Shown here: in pieces, positions 1-11,694 of the stretch
Numbering within the stretch: position 1 is the first letter of the stretch
How the letters are laid out: each line of letters starts with the position of its first letter
Assembly (NCBI GenBank): GCA_021292105.1
Contig: CM037861.1
Span: 72,400,777 to 72,464,776, forward strand
Source of the DNA: Anadara kagoshimensis
Lineage: Eukaryota > Mollusca > Bivalvia > Arcoida > Arcidae
Reading direction: 5' to 3'
Length of the DNA stretch: 64,000 bases
Translations under genes and position numbers: made by a program
Notes under the pieces: model-generated
Told to the model about the DNA's origin: nothing
Database searches by the model: none
Seen by the model: only the letters and a program-made list of their open reading frames with translations

Positions 1-1
1 T

Positions 2-73
2 CATTGTGAAGAGGTCTCAAACATCTGTGACAATCCAAGAGTTTTCAGAGGAAAAAGCTGTCGTGATTTATAA
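2..73 (+). CDS. Possible 3'-terminal exon fragment of a + strand gene entering from the left edge
   Basis: From base 2 an open frame reads HCEEVSNICDNPRVFRGKSC followed by RDL and a TAA stop at 71-73. It is only 23 codons, but it has three cysteines, mixed charged residues and balanced codons, unlike the AT-rich junk frames around it. The CDNP...G..C spacing faintly recalls the end of a thrombospondin type-1 repeat, but that is a weak resemblance. No start is expected because the frame runs off the window. An AATAAA at 604-609 could end a 3' UTR of about 530 bases. It could also be a chance frame; the left neighbouring sequence would decide. Confidence 0.35.
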   Translation, partial: HCEEVSNICDNPRVFRGKSCRDL

Positions 74-660
74 ATACATTGTAGTTGATAAGATCAGAGT
101 GGATAAATTATTCAAACATTTTATTTTTATATCTTGGCCTAACTATATCTTATTACATATCTGTCAATAGTATTATAATACACATATACATACAAGTCTT
201 TTATGATGTCACACTTGATTTAAAATAGAAATGTGCCAGTTTTTCAAGCATGAAAAATTAAATTTTAAATGTACAATATTGACAAAGGTGTATTAAGACA
301 AGATGAGTAGATATAGCACTTACATTCACTTTTTTGGCAACCATGGATATTTACAAAACATATAAACACAGTACGTCATCTGACTTACTTATTACTTGTT
401 TAAATTAAGTGAACAGTACTACATTGTGAACCAAACCGGCTTGTCAAACTTTATATCTACATATATATATATACTCTAATCACAATGTTCTGAAAACTTA
501 CATCATTTATATAATCAACACAAGTGACATCATAATGTGCAGAACTGTTGTATTGTATAAGTTAATTTTATAAAGAGTTTGTTTGTTGAAACATACTTAG
601 GCCAATAAATAAATAATTTAACATACAACTAACAAATAATATAAAATAATAATATTTTTG
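74..660. other. AT-rich non-coding stretch, possible 3' UTR
   Basis: No coding signal on either strand. It contains a short TA run near 461-474 and an AATAAA hexamer at 604-609, which could be the polyadenylation signal of the left-edge gene. Confidence 0.4.
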
Positions 661-775
661 TCTCATTTTTCAGCATCTTGAAAACAAGTTTGGTTTCATA
701 ATTTTGGTTCAAGAACTACTGATGAGGAATTGTATTCTGAAACACCAGTCTAGTGCTGTAAAATTAAAACTGGTA
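661..775 (+). ncRNA. Hammerhead ribozyme-like motif, copy A
   Basis: The ribozyme core lies at 712-757. The conserved CUGAUGA is at 719-725. Helix II is GGAAU (726-730) paired with AUUCU (734-738) around a UGU loop, with one G-U pair. GAAA is at 739-742. A very short helix III (AC/GU) precedes the cleavage-site triplet GUC ending at 750. Helix I pairs 712-718 with 751-757 with one A-G mismatch. Flanks such as 'ttcagcatcttg' upstream and 'aaaactggt' downstream recur around the other copies, so this is a dispersed repeat. Family knowledge: metazoan Penelope-like elements and retrozymes carry such short-helix-III type I hammerheads. No reverse transcriptase is visible nearby. Activity is inferred from the fold only. 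Confidence 0.6.
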
Positions 776-1740
776 TAATATGTAATTCTAAAAGACCACA
801 ATTTAAAATGTTACCTCAGACTGCATTTAACCAATCATTAAAATATTCAACTGCTTGACTCATGCAGATTATATATATATCACGGAAAACTTGGATTATA
901 TATTAACATGTGACATTTAATGGAGCTACTGAACATGATAAGTTATATCTTAATCTTTGACAACTAGCTTCATACATGTATATCAAATAGAGAAAACCAC
1001 ACATAAAATGGTCTAAATAGATGATAAACATGGGAGTGAAAATAAAGTAACTTGGCAAAAGTACACTGTCCCCCTCCCCCCTCCCCCTTTGACTGCAGTC
1101 TTCAACTTCGTTTATCTCGAACTTCAAATAAGTCTAACTATTTTCATTTCCCGGTGGAGTTGGATATATAACGAGGGTGAACTATGTCGTGTTCTGATGG
1201 GCAAGTAAAATCTATGTCTGATGGCATATAAATATCATGTCTCTGATGGGATAAAAAATAGTATGGCAAGGACTTTGCTTAATGATCATTGCCATGAGTA
1301 TATCAAAACATTATAATAAAACCTTTAGCTGGTGATGTCTCAGTGTAAATTAAATAATCTTGACTGAGATGTAAAACACTTTCACTCACTCTGTTGTATA
1401 TACACAGCCAGGTAGTAGGATTGATAAAACACAACATCAGATGAAGTAAGAAGTATGACTGTATACATATATATACAGGATGTACACTGATTGTAAATTA
1501 TACTTAATGGTATTAGTATGAGATGATTATCTACCTGACATGACATATTTGTTACCTGGAGGCTGAAGCACACTGAGGGAGGGAGGAAACCATCATGTCT
1601 GATTAATGATAAATATACTGACTACAAAGCTAATTACCATCATCGTACTACTCAGCATCATCGTACTACTCAGCGAGTTGTTGTCAGATAAAAAGTTATA
1701 TTTAAAGGTGTGGTAACAGAAAAATAAATCTTATAAAACA
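776..1740. other. AT-rich non-coding stretch
   Basis: Nothing recognisable apart from a C-rich tract at about 1069-1087 and a short tandem 'catcatcgtactactcagc' near 1638-1675. Reading frames here are short and look random. Confidence 0.5.
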
Positions 1741-1744
1741 CAAA

Positions 1745-1985
1745 CTGAATAACATGTAAACAACAACAACAATACTTCTAAACAACCTGAATAACATGTA
1801 AACAACAGCAATACTTCTAAACAAACTAAAAAACATGTAAACAACAGCAACAATACTTCTAAACAACCTGAATAACATGTAAACAACAGCAATACTTCTA
1901 AACAAACTAAATCACAAATAAACAACAACAATTCTTCTAAACAACATAAAAACATGTAAACAACAACAACAATACTTCTTAAGTA
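1745..1985. repeat. Tandem repeat, about 39-42 bp unit, about 6 copies
   Basis: Repeats of 'aacatgtaaacaacagcaat' followed by 'acttctaaacaac' run in series. The number of CAA triplets varies between copies, giving the length variation. Minus-strand frames through it are repeat artefacts. Confidence 0.85.
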
Positions 1986-2059
1986 CATTTAAAGTGGTTA
2001 CGAAACTTGCATGCTGATAGATTTAAAGTATGCTTGTGTTTTTAAAGACTTCAGTATGT

Positions 2060-3586
2060 TTTGGGGTGGAAGGGCTTTGTTTTGTCATGGTCCAAGGGCT
2101 TTGATTATACTTTGGTGTAGAAACGTTTTCATACTTTGGCATGGTCCAAGGGCTTTGATTATACTTGGGTACAAGGGGTTTCAGAATATGTATACATACA
2201 TACTTTGGCATCGTCCAAGGCTTTGATTATACTTGGGTATAGAAGGGTTTCAGATATGTATACATACATACTTTGGCATGGTCCAAGGACTTTGATTATA
2301 CTTGGGTATAGAAGTGTTTCAGTACATGTATACATACATACTTTGGCATGGTCCAAGGGCTTTGATTATACTTGGGTGTAGAAGGGGTTTCACTACATGT
2401 ATACATACATACTTTGTCATGGTCCAAGGGCTTTGATTATACTTGGGTGTAGAAGGTTTCAGTACATGTATACATACATACTTTGTCATGGTCCAAGGGC
2501 TTTGATTATACTTGGGTGTAGAAGGATTTTCAGTACATGTATACATACATACTTTGGCATGGTCCAAGGGCTTTGATTATACTTGGGTATAGAAGGGGTT
2601 TCAGTACATGTATACATACATACTTTGGCATGGTCCAAGGGCTTTGATTATACTTGGGTATAGAAGGGGTTTTATTATATGTATACATACATACTTTGGC
2701 ATGGTCCAAGGGCTTTGATTATACTTGGGTGTAGAAGGGGTTTAGTACATGTATACATACATACTTTGCATGGTCCAAGGCTTTGATTATACTTGGGTGT
2801 AGAAGGTTTCAGTACATGTATACATACATACTTTGTCATGGTCCAAGGAATTGATTATACTTGGGTGTAGAAGGATTTTCAGTACATGTATACATACATA
2901 CTTTGTCATGGTCCAAGGGAATTAATTATACTTGGGTGTAGAAGGTTTTAGTACATGTATACAAACATACTTTGTCATGGTCCAAGGGAATTAATTATAC
3001 TTGGGTGTAGAAGGGGTTTAGTACATGTATACATACATACTTTGTATGGTCCAAGGGTTTGATTATACTTGGGTGTAGAAAGGGTTTCAGTACATGTATA
3101 CATACATACTTTGTCATGGTCCAAGGGTTAATTATACTTGGGTGTAGAAGGTTTCAGTACATGTATACATACATACTTTGTATGGTCCAAGGGAATTAAT
3201 TATACTTGGGTGTAGAAGGATTTTCAGTACATGTATACATACATACTTTGTCATGGTCCAAGGGAATTAATTATACTTGGGTGTAGAAGGATTTTCAGTA
3301 CATGTATACATACATACTTTGTCATGGTCCAAGGGAATTAATTATACTTGGGTGTAGAAGGATTTTCAGTACATGTATACATACATACTTTGGTATGGTC
3401 CAAGGGAATTAATTATACTTGGGTGTAGAAGGATTTTCAGTACATGTATACATACATACTTTGTCATGGTCCAAGGGAATTAATTATACTTGGGTGTAGA
3501 AGGATTTTCAGTACATGTATACATACATACTTTGTCATGGTCCAAGGGAATTAATTATACTTGGATGTAGAAGGATTTTCAGTACT
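2060..3586. repeat. Minisatellite, about 70 bp unit, about 21 copies
   Basis: Each unit contains 'catggtccaaggg', 'attatacttgggtgtagaag' and 'gtacatgtatacatacatac'. The left half carries 'ctttgatt' after 'ggg', while the right half (from about 2910) carries 'aattaatt', so two variant blocks are visible. Spacing of the catggtcc motif is 69-71 bp in the clean part. Short frames on both strands here come from the repeat. Confidence 0.95.
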
Positions 3587-3589
3587 CTT

Positions 3590-4070
3590 GACTATAGAAG
3601 TGATTTTCTTGGTTATTAAGAGATTTTGAACACTCCTTTTTTGATTCAGGAACTATGTCACTTCTTGTTGATTCAGGAACTAAGTCAGGTTTTTGTAGAA
3701 GGAAGTTTCAAGCCCAGGAAATTGTTAAAAATTCTCCACCTGGCTATTTAGTGTTATTTTACTACAAGGACCTGTGTAATACATATATAGCCTTCATTGA
3801 CTTCATGGATGGATTGAGATAATTGTTAACTTGTTAGTTTCAAATATCTCAATACTATTGTAAAAATGTCATGTTATCTTTATTAAAAGTCATAACTATC
3901 AGGAAACATCAGGGATACAGTGTTTTAATTGTGACTGCTTTCATGTAAAATCAAAGAGTTGATCAAAAAACCTAAATGTCATTGTCTAAAAAGCAGCAGC
4001 TTACGTCACATAAACCAGGACAATACATAGGGAAATAGTCAATAGTAGGCCTTGTTACTGTAAATACATC
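3590..4070. other. Non-coding stretch between arrays
   Basis: No gene, RNA or mobile-element signal seen. A short duplicated phrase 'gattcaggaacta' occurs at about 3642 and 3670. Confidence 0.45.
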
Positions 4071-4074
4071 AGTT

Positions 4075-4232
4075 TTAACATGTACAAATTTTAACATGTA
4101 CAAATTATAGCTTTCACAAAGTTTAGCATGCACAATTTTTAGCTTGTACAAATTTTAACATGTACAAATTTTAGCTTTCACAAAGTTTAACATGCACAAA
4201 TTTTAGCTTGTACAAATTTTAGCACCAATTAT
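4075..4232. repeat. Short compound tandem repeat, about 75 bp x 2 with 16-bp subrepeats
   Basis: The phrases 'acatgtacaaattttaac', 'agctttcacaaagttta' and 'gcatgcacaa' recur in the same order twice, with smaller internal repeats of 'tgtacaaatttta'. Confidence 0.75.
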
Positions 4233-4264
4233 AAATTGTTTAATACACGTGAACTTGAACTTTT

Positions 4265-4760
4265 ATTATACCTATTGTAAATTTCTCGAAATCTGATTGG
4301 TTAATTAATAAGCGTTTGGGTAAATTGAATGTCACCCTCGGATTTCAGAAAATCTGACGTCACAGGGTGACATTGTGAGCAGTTGACATTACGAAAAATG
4401 TCACATGCGCAGAAAAACTGTGTATGCGGTTCGATCGCATTTGTCTTCTAAATCAGTAAAACGCTTTTCTAACGTAATGTGAAATATGATATATAAATGC
4501 TACAAGCGTCTAACAAGTTACTTACGGACGACAGCTGACTGTCATGATTTTCAATTCAGTATACTTTGGTTGCACAATATTATTAACATCAACAATCGGT
4601 ATAATAAAATAAATATTACATTTCTGATAGGGTGACAGCCCATATTGTCACCCCGAAATGTAATATTTATATAATATAAATCTCAGGGATCACTTTGTGC
4701 ATTATGATCATAGAACTTATATAAATCTCAGGGATCACTTGTGCATTATGATCATATTCA
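4265..4760. repeat. Unclassified dispersed-type repeat rich in gtcaccc/gggtgac, ending in a 42-bp duplication
   Basis: The segment contains inverted pairs of the motif gtcaccc/gggtgac (about 4331, 4365, 4630 and 4648) plus a tandem duplication at about 4677-4758 of a 42-bp phrase containing 'ctcagggatcact' and 'tgcattatgatcata'. No terminal inverted repeats or target duplications could be fixed. The neighbouring 19-bp array uses the same 'atgtcacc' word, so the array may have been seeded from this sequence. Confidence 0.4.
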
Positions 4761-4871
4761 ACTTGGTGGTGGATTTAAATAAGCACCACTGTATCAACGC
4801 TAATCATGCTCAAATTACTAAACAGCTTAAATTAATATTTTACAGTATTTCCTTCTTTTCCCAAAATGAAA

Positions 4872-5780
4872 AAATGTCACCTATATATCAGAATGTCACC
4901 CACATATCAGAATGTCACCTACATATCAGAATGTCACCCACATATCAGAATGTCACCTACATATCAGAATGTCATCCACATATCAGAATGTCACCCACAT
5001 ATCAGAATGTCACCTACATATCAGAATGTCACCTACATATCAGAATGTCACCTACATATCAGAATGTCCCTACATATCAGAATGTCACCTACATATCAGA
5101 ATGTCACCCACATATCAGAATGTCACCTACATATCAGAATGTCACCTACATATCAGAATGTCACCCACATATCAGAATGTCACCCACATATCAGAATGTC
5201 ACCTACATATCAGAATGTCACCTACATATCAGAATGTCACCCACATATCAGAATGTCACCCACATATCAGAATGTCACCCACATATCAGAATGTCACCCA
5301 CATATCAGAATGTCACCTACATATCAGAATGTCACCTACATATCAGAATGTCACCTACATATCAGAATGTCACCTACATATCAGAATGTCACCCACATAT
5401 CAGAATGTCACCACATATCAGAATGTCACCCACATATCAGAATGTCACCTACATATCAGAATGTCACCTACATATCAGAATGTCACCTACATATCAGAAT
5501 GTCACCTACATATCAGAATGTCACCCACATATCAGAATGTCACCCACATATCAGAATGTCACCCACATATCAGAATGTCACCTACATATCAGAATGTCAC
5601 CTACATATCAGAATGTCACCTACATATCAGAATGTCACCCACATATCAGAATGTCACCACATATCAGAATGTCACCTACATATCAGAATGTCACCTACAT
5701 ATCAGAATGTCACCTACATATCAGAATGTCATCCACATATCAGAATGTCACCTACATATCAGAATGTCATCCACATAATA
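4872..5780. repeat. Minisatellite, 19 bp unit, about 47 copies
   Basis: The unit is atgtcacc(t/c)acatatcaga. Variation is nearly confined to the t/c position and a few single-base deletions. Because 19 leaves remainder 1 on division by 3 and the unit holds no stop in any forward frame, all three + frames stay open for over 280 codons. These frames encode the same YQNVT/HIRMSP peptide shadows and are not genes. Confidence 0.97.
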
Positions 5781-5784
5781 TCAC

Positions 5785-7105
5785 AATACCTGTAATGTTC
5801 AGTAAATGTAAATTTGTTTAAAAGATTATTTTAACAGATTTCAATGTACATAAGTGGAAAGATAAGCCAATGAGACATTTCTTTAAAGTTGAGTCTGGTC
5901 TCACGATTCATGAGAAAATATTCTTAATAACTATGACCTGATTATCAACAGAAATATCACTTATCATATGAACTAACAAAACTCTTCTAAAAGTTAGTTT
6001 TAAATGTAAAGGCAAGATTTTGTCTTATTTTTTGACAATAAAAAGAGGTGAGCTCTAAATCTAGTATATTCATCCAGAAAACATAATCAGAGAAGTAGAA
6101 AACTGTAAGACTTTAAATAATTACATACATCTTGAATAGCTGCACTAATTATAGATTTAGTGAAAACACTCCCTAAGCTCAATTTTTTTTAAATGCTGGT
6201 TTCCAAATGAAACAGGTATAATTGTTTTCAGACCTGTTATTTATGGGTCGATATAAAAATATATCACTAAGACATTGACACAATAATTGATACATTTCCT
6301 GGTTATTGGTAATAATAATTACTATATATACCCAGTAAGTGGTGAATAGCATTAAAGTCACCTGATCAATGCTTAATAAAAATGTTATATTACAGCACCT
6401 TATAACTACGGTCAACATATTTAATTTTGCGTGTATTTATTTTCACGGTATAGGAAATGTAGACATTTCCGCGTAGTTAAATTTTTTGCGTTTTTTTTAA
6501 AATGCACTATAACACAATAAGCATAATATAATTTCCACTCGATATTCATTATTGTGCAAAATGAGCGACCACGAAATACGCAAAAATAATACACCACGAA
6601 AATATGTTTACAGTATCTACAGGAAACACCAAAATTGATAGCTAACAATATCAATAATCACACAAACCATAAAAGTTCTAAGCAAACAGTAAAATTTTGT
6701 TGGCTTCAACATCATTTTCTGGAAAATCATTGCCGCTGTTCTAATTACAAAAACTCAAACTCAAACTAATAAATGACTAAAACTTAGAGTCCATAACTTC
6801 AATCAACCACATGTATGTTACTAATAATTCAATATCTGAATCTTTGAAATAGAACAATTTCACTATAACACTAAAATCCTTTATGTGTTTTATCGGTGTA
6901 TAACGAGTGTTTATACATACAAGGCATGAAGTACATAGCTATTTAGATAATTATAATAATTAACACCTGCATCTTAGCAGATCAATCTGAAGATATTTTC
7001 AACACCACCATATCCATCCTTTAGGCGTTAGGACTTTCAACATCATCCTATTTAGATAATTATGTAGTGAAAACTTTGGGTTAAAATTCTGTTCTGCTAC
7101 TATTT
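5785..7105. other. AT-rich non-coding stretch
   Basis: No coding exon recognised. Around 6420-6620 are several cgcg- and cacgaaaat-containing words with some inverted symmetry ('tttccgcgtag', 'accacgaaatacgc'), as in old palindromic repeats, but no boundaries could be placed. Confidence 0.45.
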
Positions 7106-7107
7106 AC

Positions 7108-10100
7108 ATGAAAAACTGTGACTTGACTATCATGACATGTTTAATGCTGTGTCTAAGTATATGAAACATTGTGACTTGACTGTCATGACATGTCTAATGT
7201 TGTGTCTAAGTATATGAAACATTGTGATTTGACTGTCATGACATGTCTAATGTTGTGTCTAAGTATATGAAACATAGTGACTTGACTGCCATGACATATC
7301 TAATGCTGTGTCTAAGTATATGAAACATTGTGACTTGACTGCCATAACATATCTAATGTTGTGTCTAAGTATATGAAACATTGTGACTTGACTGCCATGA
7401 CATATCTAATGTTGTGTCTATATATATGAAACATTGTGACTTGACTGTCATGACATGTCTAATGCTGTGTCTAAGTATATGAAACATTGTGACTTGACTG
7501 CCATGGCATATCTAATGCTGTGTCTAAGTATATGAAACATTGTGACTTGACTGTCATGACATGTCTAATGTTGTGTCTATATATATATATGAAACATTGT
7601 GACTTGACTGTCATGACATGTCTAATGCTGTGTCTAGGTACATGAAACATTGTGACTTGACTGTCATGACATCTCTAATGCTGTGTCTAAGTATATGAAA
7701 CATTGTGACTTGACTGCCATAACATATCTAATGTTGTGTCTAAGTATATGAAACATTGTGACTTGACTGCCATGACATATCTAATGTTGTGTCTATATAT
7801 ATGAAACATTGTGACTTGACTGTCATGACATGTCTAATGCTGTGTCTAAGTATATGAAACATTGTGACTTGACTGCCATGGCATATCTAATGCTGTGTCT
7901 AAGTATATGAAACATTGTGACTTGACTGTCATGACATGTCTAATGTTGTGTCTATATATATATATATGAAACATTGTGACTTGACTGTCATGACATGTCT
8001 AATGCTGTGTCTAGGTACATGAAACATTGTGACTTGACTGTCATGACATCTCTAATGCTGTGTCTAAGTATATGAAACATAGTGACTTGACTGTCATGAC
8101 ATGTCTAATGCTGTGTCTAAGGACATGAAACATTGTGACTTGACTGTCATGACATGTCTAATGCTGTGTCTAAGTATATGAAACATAGTGACTTGACTGT
8201 CATGACATGTCTAATGCTGTGTCTAAGTACATGAAACATTGTGACTTGACTATCATGACATGTTTAATGCTGTGTCTAAGTATATGAAACATTGTGACTT
8301 GACTGTCATGACATGTCTAATGCTGTGTCTAAGTACATGAAACATTGTGACTTGACTGTCATGACATATCTAATGCTGTGTCTAAGTATATGAAACATTG
8401 TGACTTGACTGCCATGACATATCTAATGCTGTGTCTAAGTATATGAAACATAGTGACTTGACTGTCATGACATATCTAATGCTGTGTCTAAGTATATGAA
8501 ACATTGTGACTTGACTGCCATGACATATCTAATGCTGTGTCTAAGTATATGAAACATTGTGACTTGAATGCCATGACATGTCTAATGTTGTGTCTAAGTA
8601 TATTAATCATTGTAACTTGACTGTCATGACATGTCTAATGCTGTGTCTAGATACATGAAACATTGTGACTTGACTGTCATGACATCTCTAATGCTGTGTC
8701 TAAGTATATGAAACATTGTGACTGACTGTCATGACATGTCTAATGCTGTGTCTAAGTACATGAAACATTGTGACTTGACTGTCATGACATGTCTAATGCT
8801 GTGTAAGTATATGAAACATAGTGACTTGACTGTCATGACATGTCTAATGCTGTGTCTAAGTACATGAAACATTGTGACTTGACTGTCATGACATGTCTAA
8901 TGCTGTGTCTAAGTACATGAAACATTGTGACTTGACTATCATGACATGTTTTAATGCTGTGTCTAAGTATATGAAACATTGTGACTTGACTGTCATGACA
9001 TGTCTAATGCTGTGTCTAAGTACATCAAACATTGTGACTTGACTGTCATGACATGTCTAATGCTGTGTCTAAGTACATGAAACATTGTGACTTGACTATC
9101 ATGACATGTTTAATGTTGTGTCTAAGTATATGAAACATTGTGATTTGACTGTCATGCCATGTCTAATGTTGTGTCTAAGTATATGAAACAGATTGACTTG
9201 ACTGCCATGACATATCTAATGCTGTGTCTAAGTATATGAAACATTGTGATGACTGCCATAACATATCTAATGTTGTGTCTAAGTATATGAAACATAGTGA
9301 CTTGACTGTCATGACATATCTTATGCTGTGTCTAAGTATATGAAACATTGTGACTTGACTGTCATGATATGTCTAATGCTGTGTCTAAGTATATGAAACA
9401 TAGTGACTTGACTGTCATGACATGTCTAATGTTGTGTCTAAGTATATGAATCATTGTGACTTGACTGTCATGACATATCTAATGCTGTGTCTAAGTATAT
9501 GAAACATAGTGACTAGACTGTCATGATATGTCTAATGCTGTGTCTAAGTATATGAACATAGTGACTTGACTGTCATGACATGTCTAATGTTGTGTCTAAT
9601 TATATTAATCATTGTGACTTGACTGTCATGATATGTCTAATGCTGTGTCTAAGTATATGAATCATTGTGACTTGACTGTCATGATATGTCTAATGTTGTG
9701 TCTAGTATATGAAACATTGTGACTTGACTGTCATGATATGTCTAATGTTGTGTCTAAGTATATGAATCATTGTGACTTGACTTCATGACATGTCTAATGT
9801 TGTGTCTAAGTATATGAAACATTGTGACTTGACTGTCATGATATGTCTAATGTTGTGTCTAAGTATATGAATCATTGTGACTTGACTGTCATGATATGTC
9901 TAATGTTGTGTCTAAGTATATTAATCATTGTGACTTGACTGTCATGACATGTCTAATGCTGTGTCTAAGTATATGAATTATTGTGACTTGACTGTCATGA
10001 CATGTCTAATGTTGTGTCTACGTATATGAATCATTGTGACTTGACTGTCATGATATGTCTAATGTTGTGTCTAAGTATATGAATCATTGTGACTTGACTG

Positions 10101-11030
10101 TCATGATATGTCTAATGCTGTGTCTAAGTATATGAATCATTGTGACTTGACTGTCATGACATGTCTTATGTGTGTCTTAGTATATGAAACATTGTGACTT
10201 GACTGTCATGATATGTCTAATGTTGTGTCTAAGTATATGAATCATTGTGACTTGACTGTCATGATATGTCTAATGCTGTGTCTAAGTACATGAATCATTG
10301 TGACTTGACTGTCATGACATGTCTTATGTTGTGTCTTAGTATATGAAACATTGTGACTTGACTGTCATGATATGTCTAATGTTGTGTCTAAGTATATGAA
10401 TCATTGTGACTTGACTGTCATGATATGTCTAATGCTGTGTCTAAGTATATGAATCATTGTGACTTGACTGTCATGACATGTCTTATGTTGTGTCTTAGTA
10501 TATGAAACATTGTGACTTGACTGTCATGATATGTCTAATGTTGTGTCTAAGTACATGAAACATTGTGACTTGACTGTCATGATATGTCTAATGCTGTGTC
10601 TAAGTACATGAAACATTGTGACTTGACTGTCATGATATGTCTAATGCTGTGTCTAAGTATATAAAACATAGTGACTTGACTGTCATGACATGTCTAATGT
10701 TGTCTAAGTATATTAATCATTGTGACTTGACTGTCATGACATGTCTAATGCTGTGTCTAAGTATATGAACTTATTGTGACTTGACTGTCATGACATGTCT
10801 AATGTTGTGTCTAAGTATATGAATCATTGTGACTTGACTGTCATGATATGTCTAATGTTGTGTCTAAGTATATGAATCATTGTGACTTGACTTTCATGAC
10901 ATGTCTAATGCTGTGTCTAAGTATATGAAACATAGTGACTTGACTTTCATGACATGTCTATGTTGTGTCTAAGTATATAATCATTGTGACTTGACTTTCA
11001 TGACATGTCTAATGTTGTGTCTTAACTACA
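7108..11030. repeat. Large minisatellite, 53 bp unit, about 74 copies, with a 375-bp higher-order repeat
   Basis: The unit includes 'aacattgtgacttgactgtc', 'atgacatgtctaatgctgtg' and 'tctaagtatatga'. Variants (gccat/gtcat, atgct/atgtt, cattg/catag, aaaca/aatca) are clustered. The left part favours 'gaaacat', while the right part (from about 9430) favours 'gaatcat' and 'gatatgtc'. A block of seven units near 7340-7700 is repeated almost exactly from about 7716 (the gccataac marker is 375 bp apart). No long reading frames occur. Confidence 0.97.
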
Positions 11031-11032
11031 TA

Positions 11033-11450
11033 CAAAACCAAACTAATATCCTGACTTTATGATTATAAAATTATATATTATAGCTTACTGTTATAATCTG
11101 AAAATGATCATTCATTACTGATTTCCATCAATATTCCATTAAATAATTATAAAAAACTACCACACAGTTATATGTTATTGTTGTTACACAAAGCTCAGCT
11201 TCTTCTCCGTCACGTCTTATTACTCTAGTAACCATTTAATGATTTTATATACTCAACATACATGTAAAAAAAAAATAATTATATACACTGAATATTACAC
11301 TAATATCACCCATTCTATAATCAATTTAGGTGGTCAGCATGACTGTTTTAAACATTCAGTTGATTGACTGGTGTAGGAATAGCAGAAAACTTTAACAATT
11401 ACATGTATCATCTTTGAAATGTTCAATGTTCTGTGTAATCAACCAGACAC
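11033..11450. other. AT-rich spacer
   Basis: No gene or mobile element recognised. It holds a short A run at about 11269-11277. Confidence 0.45.
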
Positions 11451-11454
11451 TAAC

Positions 11455-11692
11455 AATTCAGCTAAAGGTGAAGTGGTGGGACCTTTGCAAAGTGCTCATG
11501 GCAATGCACAGAGATTATCGCAAATGTCACCTCCAAAGGACTCCACAATTTTCATTTCTAAATGCTGAGTGCTTGGAGAGAAAAACAGTCACTATCTATT
11601 TTCAGGTCTTGGTCAGACACTGGCTGGGGTTGAACCCACAACATCCCACATATGAACTGAGTACTCTACAAACAGAGCTACTGTAATAGTGT
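11455..11692 (-). mobile_element. tRNA-derived SINE, nearly complete head and body
   Basis: Read on the minus strand, the copy starts with a tRNA-like head. An A-box-like TAGCTCTGTTTGTAGAG lies at 11664-11680 and a B-box-like GGGTTCAACCC at about 11627-11637. The shared SINE body follows (gtgactgtttt...ccaagcactcagcatt...gaaatgaaa). It matches the copies at 45.5 and 49.5 kb in word order. The 20-bp minisatellite begins at its tRNA end. Internal frames crossing it are not genes. Confidence 0.75.
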
Positions 11693-11694
11693 GT

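Noticed and set aside
4697..5821. 374-codon + frame and two overlapping frames of 288-309 codons
   Set aside because: All three lie in the 19-bp array and encode the same repeated peptide in different phases; no unique domain.
7108..11030. Hammerhead ribozymes in the 53-bp units (gaaac and ctgtc words recur in each)
   Set aside because: The CUGANGA core is absent and no helix II can be drawn.
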